A stretch of DNA of 64,000 nt from Megalonaias nervosa (GCA_016617855.1 JAECUM010004320.1:1-64000), one strand, 5' to 3'; numbered from the stretch's first letter, positions 1 through 10,700 are shown. Notes: generated from the sequence alone by a model not told the origin. A program made the numbers and translations.

Positions 1-599
1 TAAAGGAATATTTTCCTTATCAAAATCATTCTCAAGAGCTTTCTTTGACATAGCTCTGGTAACTGCACAAGCTGGATATAACTCAGGGTATTCTTTTTCA
101 ATTGGATCAAGTTTCTGATCCAAAGAAGGCTTGTCAGTTACAAGTGGATTAACTACAACCTTGTCTCCAGCTAAGTCGTTGCCTAGCAACAAATAAATGC
201 CCTCAACGAGTACGTTAGACACTATACCGACTGTCACAGGTCCTGAAACTAAGTCTGATGACAAATTTACAGAATGGAGAGGAACATTAACAAAGCCGCA
301 CTCTACTCCCCGAATGAGAACACTCTCATTAGGACAGGACTTCTCAGAAGAAGGCAAAGTACCTGACACTAAAAGACTCTGAGAAGCTCCTGTATCCCTT
401 AAAATTTTAATAGGGATAGGATTGGGCGAATCACCCAAGAGTGATATAGAACCCTTATGAATGGTTCATAATTCTCCATAATAAAATCAGACTGGGGTTT
501 ATTAGACCCAACAAATGTATTGCTTTCAATACATGACCGTGACCTTGACCTCGTAGAAATAAGAGTATTTGGGATAGGTCTGTCTTGATTCTGATGCCT
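1..599 (-). pseudogene. pol: Protease/linker part of pol, minus copy (partial)
   Basis: On the minus strand this continues from the CCHC knuckle into the aspartic protease. The active-site DTGAS is encoded at 381-395, and the later flap region resembling LLLGNDLAGDKVV lies near 150-200. The fragment ends at the window edge in the Asp/Glu-rich linker that precedes integrase in this family. It matches the plus copy 3520-4085. The active-site motif is intact, but the reading frame is interrupted near 460 (an ATGA against ATGT context where the plus copy is open). Related pol proteases cleave the Gag-Pol polyprotein. Integrase and RT of this copy are expected upstream of base 1. Confidence 0.8.
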
Positions 600-1874
600 A
601 TATTTCAATTTAAAGCAATCAGAAATGACGTGTCCTTTTTTCTTGCAATAGGTACACGTAGAAGAGACAAGGATTTTGAGTCAAGTTTATCAGAAGCTTG
701 ATTTTTAGAAGTTGTGCCAGATTGAATTTTAGGAGGAGTCGTATTAGGCTGAAATACTTTTCTACCAGTAGACTGCTGAATGAATGATTTGCCTACAACA
801 GGAACTTTACGAGTTAAGGAGTACTCATCGGCAGCAAGAGCAGCATTTTCCAAGGTTTCAATCTTATGCTCTTCAAGATGATTTTTATTATCATTAGGAA
901 CACAGTTTTTGAAGTCTTCAAGTAACACAAGTTGTTCAAGACTTTCATAATCATGTTCAACTTTCTTGGCTAAGCACCATCTCTTAAATAACTGTTCTTT
1001 TTCTCTAGCAAATTCAACATAAGTCTGTCCAGCTTCCTTTTTATAGTTCCTGAATTTTTGCTGATAAGCCTCAGGGACTAACGCATAACCCCTTAAGATG
1101 CACTCCTTAACCAAATCATAATCAGAACTCTGTTGTACTGACAGGGATGCATAGATATTTCGGGCTTTTCCGAAAAGTACACATTGCAATAATTGAGTCC
1201 AATGCTTCCTTGGTCATTTCAAATTTTCAGCAACTTTTTCAAAATAAACGAAATATTTGTCTACTTCCTTTTCACAAAAAGGGGGAACTAACCTGATATT
1301 TTTTGTAATGTCAAAACGTGAATCTGTATGTGAAGTGGAATCGTACTTGCCACTTGCCAACTCAAATTCTTTCATTCTAAGTTGAAATTCCCTTTCATCC
1401 TTCTCTTTCTGTAATTGTAACTGTTTATCTTTCTCTCTCTCCTGTCTCTCTTTCTCCTCTTTTTCAAATTGTAATTGCTTATCTTTCTCCCTCTCCTGTC
1501 TCTCTCTCCTTTTGTTCCAACTGCATTTGTAATTGCTTCTCTTCAAATTGCAACTGCATTTGTTTCTCTTTTTCTTCTTTCTGAAGCTCGAGCTTCCTTA
1601 ACTCTACTTCCATCTTATATTTCATTTTTAATTCCATTACTTTAATGTCAGTGTCGGTCATAGACTTACTGACTGATGCCAAAACACTTTTATTAAAAAT
1701 ACCTTTCCCCACCAAATATTGGATCAAAATATTTTTTAATTTCTTGTTTCGTTAAGGAAGATTTTGCTTCAGAAAGATCGTACTTTCTGGAAAGTTCAAA
1801 CAACTCATCTTTTTCAGACTATCCAACTGCTCCTGTGTTGGATTAGAAAGAAACATTTCCACTATTAATGACAT
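600..1874 (-). pseudogene. gag: Gag pseudogene of Gmr1-like retrotransposon
   Basis: The start is placed at the ATG whose complement is 1872-1874 (MSLIVEMFLSN...), the first start downstream of the LTR. In order I see an N-terminal region, a long Lys/Glu/Gln-rich coiled coil (about 1250-1650, repeats of EREKDKQLQ), then the capsid-like segment with LVPPF, GKAR, ALVPEAYQQKFRNYKKEAGQ, RWCLAKKV, LADEY-like residues and a CCHC knuckle near 610-655. This capsid segment is the part of Gmr1-like Gag related to vertebrate SCAN domains (known family relation; the match here is by eye). Breaks: a frameshift near 1800, another near 1500, TGG-to-TGA at the KWPRKHW site (about 1212), and a one-base deletion near 667 just before the knuckle. 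Such a Gag would coat element RNA in cytoplasmic particles; this copy cannot. Confidence 0.85.
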
Positions 1875-2002
1875 TGTAAATGAAAGCCTGTTGTTTTCAC
1901 TTAAGATTTCACACAAAATGTAAAATAGTACTTGGGATTTAGAAACTAGGGGAATTTAAATTTCAAAAAAACAATTTCCTGGAATATTTAACCAAAATTC
2001 TT

Positions 2003-2025
2003 ATATCCAAGGACGAGCAACCCAA
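2003..2025 (-). other. candidate primer binding site
   Basis: Read on the minus strand, a few bases after the LTR end, the leader contains TGGGTTGCTCGTCCTTGG. It begins with TGG, as tRNA-complementary primer sites do, and shares the GCTCGTCC core with the classical tRNA-Pro primer site of some retroviruses. The spacing of about 7 nt from the LTR is a little long, so this is a candidate only. Confidence 0.4.
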
Positions 2026-2032
2026 TTTTCTT

Positions 2033-2931
2033 TGTTACGTGACAAGGGCTCGTACTCAGTAACAAAGAAATGAGTGAAAGTCAACAAGCTTTCTATATTT
2101 TAACAAAATAATTTATTTCCCTAGAAAACAATGTAAAAATTGGTAAATAGGACTTACGGTTTATGAATATAATCCAAAATTTAATCCTAAGAATGAAAAA
2201 ATACAAGTCCTATCACTAAATAGTTCTATTAGAATCCAGGTTCGAATCTCGACGACATACAAATATAGAAGGCAATGACGTCAGATGTGGTCCATGTACG
2301 AATATCAACAATTCCTCAATTGAATCACAGTCTTTGTTTCCGAATAATTCCAGAATAAATTTCCATTATTATCTTTCAGAATTTTTTAGAAAAAAGTCTA
2401 CTTGTTGAGTTTCCAGGAGAATAATTTATTAAATCAAAAAAACAGATGAAAAACAAACAATCTGGCAACAAATAAAAAAACCACCTTGTTCCTTCAAGAT
2501 CTTAAAACGACTCTGACAGAAAAATATTAAGAACGCTTATTTAAACCCTAAAAACATCATTTCAGTCTCGCGAGATAGATCATGTGGTCTCTTATTACAA
2601 GAGATCTATCACGTACACCAATGTAGCCCCACTTAAGAACCAATAATAAAAAAAACGTTGTCTACACATAGTGATCACGCAAGCAAAGTATGGCCTTGAT
2701 ACTGACCAATCATTTTAACTTCCTGTTTACGAACTTCCCAACCCAAGACGAACTAAGTTAACTAAAAATAATTCTCATGTAACACGCTTTACGTCTTAGA
2801 TAAACAACATTTACTGAAAAAGAATTTCGAATCTCTGCAATAATCATTACAATAAAATGTAATGAAACAAAATAAAATAAAAAAGAATTTTGAAACTAAC
2901 ACACAAGCAATTTAATTATATATACGTATCA
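2033..2931 (-). repeat. 5' LTR of the minus-strand Gmr1-like element
   Basis: The LTR is 899 bp with TG at 2033 and a mutated end (CGTATCA against CGTAACA in sister copies) at 2929-2931. It aligns along its whole length with the LTRs at 6715-7657, 59129-60078 and 62712-63620. Shared blocks include the motif around TTATTTCCCTAGAAAACA (R/U5 side) and the CAATAATCATTACAATAAAA block (U3 side). An internal run carries eroded E-box sequences. Directly beyond 2931 the sequence is gag of the other copy, with no unrelated flank. Confidence 0.9.
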
Positions 2932-3510
2932 GTCCTTTTTGGCAAAGCTCGGAAAATCTATGCATCTCTGTCAGTACAGCAAAGTGCTGACTATGATTTG
3001 GTTAAGGACTGTATCTTAAAGGGTTGTGCGTTAGTCCCTGAGGCTTATCGGCAAAAATTCAGGAACTATAAAAAAGAAGCTGGACAAACTTACGTCGAAT
3101 TTGCAAGAGAAAAAGAACAGTCATTTAAGAGATGGTGCTTAGCTGAGAAAGTTGAACATGACTATGAAAGTCTCGAACAACCTGTATTACTTGAAGAGTT
3201 CAAAAACTGTGTTCCTAATGACATTAAGAATCATCTTGAACAGCATAAGATCGAAACCTTGGAAAATGCTGCTTTTGCTGCTGACAAGTATTCCTTAACT
3301 CATAAAGTTTCTGCTGTAGTCAAATCATTCACTCAGCAGGACTGGTAGAAAGGTATTTCAGCCTAATACGACTCCTCCTAAAATTCAGTCTGGCACAACT
3401 TTTAAAAATCAAGCTTCTGATAAACTTGATTCAAAATCCTTGTCTATTCCTACGTGTACCTATTGCAAGAAAAAAGGACACGTTATTTCTGATTGCTTCA
3501 AATTGAAATA
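2932..3510 (+). pseudogene. gag: Gag C-terminal part (capsid, CCHC knuckle), plus copy
   Basis: The open frame from the LTR junction reads VLFGKARKIYASLSVQQ, then VPEAYRQKFRNYKKEAGQ and EFAREKEQSFKRWC, the helical capsid segment shared with the minus copy. Near 3335-3345 a two-base deletion relative to the minus copy (CAGCAGGACTGG against CAGCAGTCTACTGG) throws the frame into a stop. The correct frame resumes and carries a CX2CX4HX4C nucleic-acid-binding knuckle (CTYCKKKGHVISDC) at 3455-3496. The N-terminal coiled coil present in the minus copy is missing because the other element interrupts here. The ATG at 2890 belongs to the LTR and is not a real start. Confidence 0.85.
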
Positions 3511-4266
3511 TAGGCATCAGAATCAAGATAGACCTATCCCAAATGCTCTTATTTCTAAGAGGTCAAGGTCACAGTCATGTATTGAAAGCAATACATTTGT
3601 TGGGTCTAATAAACCCCAGTCTGATTTTATTATGGAGAATTATGAACCATTCATGTCGAAGGGTTCTATATCACTCTTAGGTGATTTGGCCAATCCTATC
3701 CCTATTAAAATTTTAAGGGATACAGGAGCTTCTCAGAGTCTTTATTATCAGGTACTTTGCCTTTTTCTGAGAAGTCCTGTTCTAATGAGAGTGTTCTCAT
3801 TCAGGGAGTAGAGTGCGGCTTTGTTAATGTTCCTCTCCATTCTGTACATTTGTCATCAGACTTAGTTTCAGGACCTGTGACAGTCGGTATAGTGTCTAAC
3901 TTACCCGTTGAGGGCATTCATTTGTTGCTAGGCAATGACCTAGCTGGAGACAAGGTTGTGGTTAATCCACTTGTAACTGACAAGCCTTCTTTGGATCAGA
4001 AACTTGATCCAATTGAAAAAGAATATCCTGAGCTATACCCAGCTTGTGCAGTTACCAGAGCTATGTCAACGAAAACTCTTGAGAATGATTTTGATAAGGA
4101 AAATATTCCTTTAGCTGACACATGTATTGGTCAGGCTTTTGATGAGGTCACTTTCACTTCTAATTTGGATCAATCAAAAGGTATTGATCACAATGATCCT
4201 CTTTTAACTACTCATTCTCTTTTATCTAATCAGAGTGACAAACGACAATCACTTGTCGTCGAACAG
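3511..4266 (+). pseudogene. pol: Aspartic protease and linker of pol, plus copy
   Basis: After the knuckle the frame runs to ILRDTGASQSL; the catalytic Asp of DTGA is at 3719-3721. A one-base deletion at about 3740-3750 (GTCTTTATTATC against GTCTTTTAGTGTC in the minus copy) shifts the frame. The rest of the protease, with the conserved LLLGNDLAGD near 3922-3948, reads on in the new frame. An acidic linker follows (SLDQKLDPIEKEYPELYP..., then a Ser/Asp-rich stretch). In the element this enzyme would process Gag-Pol; here it is a split relic. The continuous plus-strand frame 3757-4428 covers the protease C-terminus, the linker and the start of the integrase region. Confidence 0.82.
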
Positions 4267-5045
4267 GAAAATGATCCTGAGATCTCCTGTTTGTTTCAGA
4301 GGGCCATTAGTGAAACTGAAGCCACTGAAGTACCTGTCTGTTATTTCATTAAAAATGGAGTTCTTATGAGAAAATGGAGACCTCCCGAGGTACCTGCTGG
4401 TGACGAGTGGTCAACTATCAGATTGTAATTCCAAAATCTTACAGACAGGAAATACTTAGTTTGGCCCATGAAACTCCCCTGGCTGGTCATTTAGGGATAA
4501 GTAAAACATATCACAAGATCTTGATTCACTTTTATTGGCCAAAAATTAAAAGTGATGTTTGTAAATTTTGCTGATTTTGTCACACTTGTCAAATGGTAGG
4601 AAACCCAATCAGAAGATACCTAAGGCTCATCTGCAACCTATTCCTGCATTTGACGAACCATTTAGCAGAATTATTGTAGACTGTGTTGGTCCCTTACCTA
4701 AGACCAAGTCAGGCAACCAATATTTGTTGACCATTATGTGTGCATCAACAAGATTCCCAGAGGCAATTCCTTTGCGGAATATTAAAACCAAAACCATAGT
4801 AAAAGCTTTGATAAAGTTTTTTTTTTTACTCAATTTGGCCTTCCCAAATCTGTTTAATCGGATCAAGGGTCAAGTTTTATGTCTGGAATTTTCCAGCTTG
4901 TTATGCTTGAATTTGGCACTCAGCAATTCAAGTCACAAGTAAAATTATGGTTTCACAGAACTTTGATGGAGAGAACATCTGAGTCTTGTAATAGAGTTCA
5001 TTCTCTCTTACTCATTCTTCAAAATTTTCTTCAAATTAGATTTTA
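4267..5045 (+). pseudogene. pol: Integrase (H2C2 and DDE core), located before RT
   Basis: The N-terminal part contains the HHCC zinc domain: His at 4467-4469, a second His in the AGHLG motif, and CHTC at 4578-4589. An in-frame TGA sits at 4572-4574, and a one-base deletion lies near 4420. The DDE core follows: first Asp at 4679-4681 (IVDCVGPLPKTKSGNQYL), second Asp at 4861-4863 (SDQGSSFMSG). Breaks are an expanded poly-T near 4818-4828 and a TAA at 4855-4857 where CAA/CAG is expected. After the GTQQFKS sequence the stretch that should hold the catalytic Glu is deleted, jumping to FHRTLM. Family proteins insert the cDNA into host DNA; this one cannot. Its position upstream of RT is the diagnostic oddity. 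Confidence 0.87.
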
Positions 5046-5347
5046 CGGTCCTTGCAAAGTAAAGAAGAAAATGAATGAGTCAACTTATAATATTAGTACA
5101 CTAATCTAAATAAGTTAATGGCGTACCAGTATATTGAAAGAGATAGCCAAATAAATCATGCAATTAATTTAGTTGTACGTGTCCCTCCAACTGAGGATTT
5201 ACGTGAAGTAATTCAATCGGACTCTATTGATCTTGGAGCAACAAATCTTCGGAATTCGGAAATTATGAAAAATCTGGACCAGAAACTTTTACATTTGCAA
5301 CAACAAGAAAGAATGAACTTAAACAGTTATTATTTGAATATGAGCAC
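5046..5347 (+). other. degenerate integrase C-terminus to RT spacer
   Basis: This is broken pol sequence between the integrase core and RT. Short frames (5118-5369) give LREVIQSDSIDLGATNLRNSE and a Gln-rich LDQKLLHLQQQE helix that leads into the RT N-terminus. By comparison with related elements the integrase C-terminal domain is partly deleted. No separate gene is seen. Confidence 0.55.
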
Positions 5348-6668
5348 TTGTTTCCAGATATTCCTATGAGGACAAACAAAATTTTTCATGACGTTGAAAT
5401 TGTAGATTCAAAACCTGTGAAACAACACCCATACAGGATGAACCCTCTCAAACATGAATACTTGAAAAAGGAAATTCAGTATTTGCTGGAGTACGATTTC
5501 ATAGAACCCAGTAAAGGTGACTGGAGTTCACCATGTATACCTGTTCCGAAACCAGATAAAACTTTCCGTATGTGCACTGATTATAGGAAGGTGAACAATG
5601 TGACAAAAACAGATTAATTTCCATTACCAAGAATCGATGACTGTATTGATAGAATTGGAAATGCCAAATAAGTCACTAAATTTGACCTTCTGAAAGGATT
5701 TTGGCAAATTCCACTTACGGAAAGAGCAAAGGAAATTTCGGCATTTGTGACTCCAGATGGACTCTATCAATATAAAGTAATGCGTTTCGGGATGAAGGGT
5801 TCCCCAAGTACTTTTCAACGTTTGATGAATATGATTACCTCTGGTCTAGATAATTGTGATGCTTACATCGATGATGTCATCGTTTACAACGATACCTGGA
5901 AAGAACATCTAGCAACAATTCGGAAATTCTTCGACAGACTCACTGATGCAAGTCTGACAATCAATTTATCTAAAACTGAGTTTTGCCGTGCTTGTGTAAC
6001 TTTTCTAGGACATATTGTGGGACATGGACAAGTTAAACCTATAGATGCTAAGGTCAAGACTATCTCTGAATTCCCTGTGATTGTCAGTAAAAAGCAGCTG
6101 ATGCGATTTTTAGGTATGGCTGGATACTATCGGAAATTTTGTTCCGATTTTTCTAATATTGCTGAACTCCTGACAAACTTGTTGAGCAAGAAAAACAAGT
6201 TTCTTTGGACTGATAAATGTCAGGAGGCTTTTGATATATTAAAAGCCATACTCAAAAGTGCGCCAATTCTTACAGCTCCAAATTTCAGTCAATCTTTTAA
6301 ACTATTTGTTGATGCAAGTGATGTTGGGGTTGGAGCAGTATTGATTCAAGAAGATAGCAATGGTGTTGATCACCCAGAGTGCTATTTCTCTAATAAATTA
6401 AATAAGCACCAAAGAAATTACTCAAAAATCGAGAAGGAATGTTTGGCTTTAATATTGGCATTACAGCATTTTGAAGTTTACGTTAGTTCAGCCCCTTCTC
6501 CGGTTGTTGTGTTTAGTGATCACAACCCCCTTACTTTCATCGACAAGATGAAAAATAAAAATCAAAGATTATTAAGGTGGGGTTTGTTTTTTGCAAGAAT
6601 ATAATCTTGACATCAGGGACATCAAAGGAAAAGACAATTTAATTGCAGATGCACTTTCCCGTGTATAG
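5240..6668 (+). pseudogene. pol: Reverse transcriptase and RNase H of Gmr1-like pol
   Basis: RT blocks are in order: PYRMNPLKHEYLKKEI; WSSPCIPVPKPDKTFRMCTD; TKFDLLKGFWQIPL (first Asp 5684-5686); FGMKGSPSTFQRLMN; and catalytic YIDD at 5864-5875. Then FLGMAGYYRKFC and RNase H with LFVDASDVGVGAVL, IEKECLALILALQHFEVY and FSDHNPL. The tail NLDIRDIKGKDNLIADALSRV ends at 6668, after which there is no further domain. Breaks are TAA at 5615-5617, TAA at 5669-5671, a shift near 5347, and an extra T in the run near 6587 that truncates the long open frame 5747-6604. Functionally this would copy element RNA to cDNA. Ending pol at RNase H, 46 bp before the LTR, supports the integrase-first order. Confidence 0.93.
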
Positions 6669-6706
6669 AAATATTATTCATTATATAAATCTTTCTTTTC
6701 CTTTAT

Positions 6707-6714
6707 GGGGGAAG
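6707..6714 (+). promoter_or_regulatory. polypurine tract, plus-strand primer site
   Basis: GGGGGAAG lies immediately before the TGTTACG start of the 3' LTR, the expected place and composition for the plus-strand priming tract of an LTR retrotransposon. Confidence 0.8.
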
Positions 6715-7653
6715 TGTTACGTATATGTAATTTAATTACTTGTGTTTTAGTTTTAAATTCTTTTTTTTTAATTTTTGTTTCATTACATTTTATTGTAATG
6801 ATTATTTTCACGGGATTTGATTTTTTTGAAAACTTTAGTCTTTTGTTTTGACCTGATTAGAACGCAAAAATATTACTTTATCACTATTTTTTAGCTCACC
6901 TTGGTTCAGACGCTTGTAAACACTAAGCGAAAACTATTGCTATTACCAAGGTCATGTTCGGCGCACGTGTTAGCTAAGATGTAAACAGCCTTTCTTTTTT
7001 TTTTTATTTCCAGCGTGAGAATCTGATTCTTAGATAGGGCTATTCTAGACTACGTGCTAAATGGCATTTTTTTACTGCGCTGTCCAAATTAGTGATCATG
7101 TAGCCCAGTCACGTGAGCCAGCACGTGATCTAAAATCGTGGGTTAAAACAGACGTTTTCTAGTAGATTTGTCAGTCGTATTTTACACCTTTAGAGCTCAA
7201 TGTGTCTTTTTATGTTGATGCCAGTTGATTTAGACTTTTTCTATTTTGTGGATTTAATAATTTATATTCGCTGGAAAAACACACAAATACTCTTCTTTAT
7301 AAAACTCCTGGGACAAAGACATTTAGTGGAAATTTATTCTGGAATTCTAAACGGGAACATTATAAATTGTGATTCAACGAGGAATTGTTGCCATCAGTAC
7401 AACGACCTCATCTGACGTCATCGCCTTCCATATTGGAACTTCATCGAGATTCGAACCTGGATTCAGTTACAACTGTTTAGCGATAGGACTTATATTTTTG
7501 AATTCTAGGATTAATGTTTGGATTATATTCACAAACTGTAAGTCCTATTCATATTTTACCATGTTTTCTAGGGAAATAAATTACTTTGTTAAAACTTACA
7601 AAGCTTGTTGGCTTCACTCTTTTCTTTTGTTACTTTTGTACGAGCCTACACGT

Positions 7654-7657
<4 letters not shown>
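6715..7657 (+). repeat. 3' LTR of the plus-strand Gmr1-like element
   Basis: The LTR is 943 bp, TGTTACG...CGTAACA. The U3 side contains three perfect CACGTG E-boxes (6964-6969, 7110-7115, 7122-7127). AATAAA lies near 7576, close to the 3' end. It is very similar by eye to the solo LTR at 59129-60078. The right flank is a (TA)n run, so a target-site duplication cannot be judged. Confidence 0.92.

Positions 7658-7748
<91 letters not shown>
7658..7748. repeat. (TA)n microsatellite
   Basis: This is an uninterrupted TA run of about 90 bp starting at the LTR end. Any ORF read through it is an artefact. Confidence 0.97.
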
Positions 7749-7752
<4 letters not shown>

Positions 7753-10700
7753 CCACGTCTGATAGACCCCTACCACCATATCTTATGTCAGTTTTAGTAC
7801 ATAATCTGAGGAAGACGTACGAATTTGATGAATGTGTCGATTAGTTAGTTTGCCGCTACTCATATATAACTAGGTCGCACTCGGTGTCGCAAATATTGCG
7901 CTGCTGACAGTAAAAATCTATGACATGCATTAAATAGATGTCACCAAATCAAGATTACATCAAGCGATTGGTGCAAGAGTGCTTAACAGTAAAGTTGTTT
8001 ATGTTTTCGATACCATTATTCCATTCGAAATGCATATTCAACAAATATAAAATTCGGTTGCTTAAGAAATTAGACCAACCAGAAACCTAAACAGATTAAT
8101 TCGGCGTTTTATTTATAAACGCAAAGGTAATTCTTTGTAATCTTCCGTGTCTAGCATTAATTCCCGAAAGAAGAACAGGTTGTGAAGCATTATTTGGTTT
8201 CCTGAAGCCTTATTGATAATGCAGATTCTAATAAAAGGATAATGCTATGATTTTACAGTCGGATTATAATAAGAGCTCCACTGGCCTCTGCGTAGGTCTT
8301 TCAACTGAAACGTATAGGATAACTTCAAGAGTTATGCTTTACGTCTACCCTTTTCTTTTAAATTTTGCACAGAGTGTCGAGCAAAATAGTGTCAACAGTT
8401 TATAGTGCTATCCAATAAGAACAAAACATTCCTTTAAATGAATGATAAAGGACCTTAAGAAATTGACAAAATCTTGTAAACTTCAACAGTCATTGCATGT
8501 GATGAAAAAATACAATATGAGGATGAAATACGTCCCCCTTCCCCCCCCCAAAAAAAAGGGATCATTTTTTTTTTTTTGCAAGGAATTTATCATCCTTTTC
8601 TTTGTTGAAACTATATCTTACAGACGGAACAACACAGGGAAAGGGTATCTTAATTTATGAAGCAACTTTTTAAAAAGTTTTATTCAGTGCAAGCACGTCT
8701 TTAGTTTTACACGAAAGCATAAACTAAAATAAAATTGCTTTTTGAAGCTGAAGTCATACTGAAATTGTTTTGTTTCAGCACTCTGAATCTAAGTTTGAAT
8801 TTTAAGATCAGTTTTCTCGGTGAAAGCAGAATCAGACCTTAAAAATAATATGCTGTTCTGTTTAAGGGCAGAGATGTCGACACTTATTTATTCCCTGATT
8901 TCTTTATCTCATTTATGATCTTTCTCCAAGTGTTTAGTCTTCATGCAGTCCATTGATGCATATTCATTTCAAACTCACTTGACCATTCTTCACACCTCCG
9001 GAAATACTAGAACTGACATTTTTTACTTAATATGATACATTTTCTTCATTGAGATTAATATTTGCACTAATTTTAATAGAATAAAATAGCTACGATGATA
9101 TCATTGGAAAACATCATATTATATCGGTTGTATTGTTTGTATCGATTTCCAATAGCGTCTGGAACGGGCCCCATCTGCGCTCAGTCCTCACAGGACAAAG
9201 AGATCAACCGATGAAACCTAATATAGCTGTTAATCTGGTTCTCACCGCACCTGTTAATTTTCCTGGATACTAAAATACAATTTCAATGCACAGACATTCC
9301 TCTTGAATTATACTGAAAAGAAATAAATCTATTTTATTTTCAATTACTTCCACACTTTTCCACATATCAATTAAACTACTCGTCTAGGAAGTTTGTTCAG
9401 TAACCCGTCAATAACATCATCAGCTCCCATAGAAACATTTCATTCACCTGATTGCGGTTAATGGAAACTGGATGGACATAGGTTCATAACTGAAAGACAA
9501 GCAATTCATTACAGTGTACGTGAGAGCAGATTAAACAAAATGAATATCACCACTCAAACCGTCAGCAGCCTTGATTTAGCTTCAGACTGGCAATGATATC
9601 ATTTTATCAGGTCATTTGGTGTTAAGCAGTGACGGGTTGAAATCGATTTACAGGATTATTTTCTGCTGAAGTGTTTTCTGGCTCTTCGAAACCGAAAATA
9701 CCCTGAGTGAACAGCATTTCTAGGAAATGTTGTTTATTAGGCACATAGTATTACTTCATCTGCAATTCATTTATAGCTACCATCCACCTCTTTTAACAGT
9801 TTCTATAAATGATCCAAAAACCTTCTAACAGGCCCAAAGTAAACAAACTTTGATGTGAAATCACTCACCATAGACAAGTTAAAGATCTTGGAAACAATTA
9901 CCATGCGACTGAAAAGGTTCCACGCATTTTATTTTCCGTGTGCTGAAGCACGATATCCAGGTCATAACGAATTAGGTTGAAATAAATCAGCTATATCTCT
10001 TTAAAAAAAATCAAGGATGATAATAAGATAAAAGCATAAATCCAATTATGTTACACGAAAAGCTAAATTCTATCTGATTCACTGAAAACAAGATGTTAAC
10101 AGATTCCCCGGTTACTTTTTAGCCCAAACGAATATATTGGGAAGGATGTATGCCAGTTATCTGAAATTGGCGACTGTGTTATCGAATCTGTTTTCGATGA
10201 CCCGTAGTACTTGCTCTTCTTTTTTAAAAAGATAATGGATGTCGAGACACCGATTTCCAAGTTCAGACATATAATCAGTTAAAATAACTCAAAAGTGTCT
10301 TGCAGTTAACTTGAGAATGATATATTTTGATTTATATACATGATAATGAAGTCTATTAATTTTTTTCTCCATCATACTGAAATCAATATACCATTTCCAT
10401 GACATTCACTCCACCCCACGCCACCCCCAGCATGTGTATAATCATTCACTTTTGTTTCCAATTTGTAGTTTTCATTTTGTACTCATTGTCAAAACAATGC
10501 AATGCAAATCAATAAGTTCAGAATAATTAAATTTATGGTGATTTCCAGCTCTGGAGAAAGAATAAACATTGTCAAACCAATAATTATGCATTCACTGAAA
10601 TTACATGTATTTTGAGTTTCTGTTCTTCTTCTCAGTGCTATCAGTCTCTTTCTTCCTTTAAGTAAAATAGTCTCTTGTAGGTTTTACTGTCTGATTAAGG

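Larger units (their letters stand above)
1..2931 (-). mobile_element. Gmr1-like Ty3/gypsy element, minus copy (5' part)
   Basis: Read on the minus strand, this is a 5' LTR (2931 down to 2033), an untranslated leader, gag (from 1874) and the start of pol, running off the left edge of the window. It is collinear with, and by eye closely similar to, the plus-strand copy at 2932-7657, for example in the gag segment around GKAR, the CCHC knuckle and the DTGA protease site. The integrase, RT and 3' LTR should lie left of base 1. The copy is inactive: at least two frameshifts and one stop are visible in gag. Its LTR abuts the interior of gag of the plus copy, so it looks like an insertion of one family member into another. 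Confidence 0.9.
2932..7657 (+). mobile_element. Gmr1-like Ty3/gypsy element, plus copy (5' interrupted)
   Basis: The copy starts inside gag (VLFGKAR) at the LTR edge of the minus element and runs through the CCHC knuckle, protease, integrase, RT and RNase H to a stop at 6666-6668, a polypurine tract (6707-6714) and the 3' LTR (6715-7657). No integrase follows RNase H; integrase lies before RT. That order defines the Gmr1-like group and is unlike ordinary Ty3/gypsy (RT-RH-IN). Multiple stops, indels and an integrase deletion make it inactive. If the nesting interpretation is right, its 5' LTR and gag start lie left of the window. The right flank is a (TA)n tract. Confidence 0.92.

Noticed and set aside
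2890..2931. ATG at 2890 as start of a gag protein
   Set aside because: These bases belong to the LTR of the other element; the gag frame joins by chance.
7200..7415. 71-codon frame also present at 59612-59833
   Set aside because: Conserved only because both are copies of the same LTR; it lies across the R/U5 region and is not coding.
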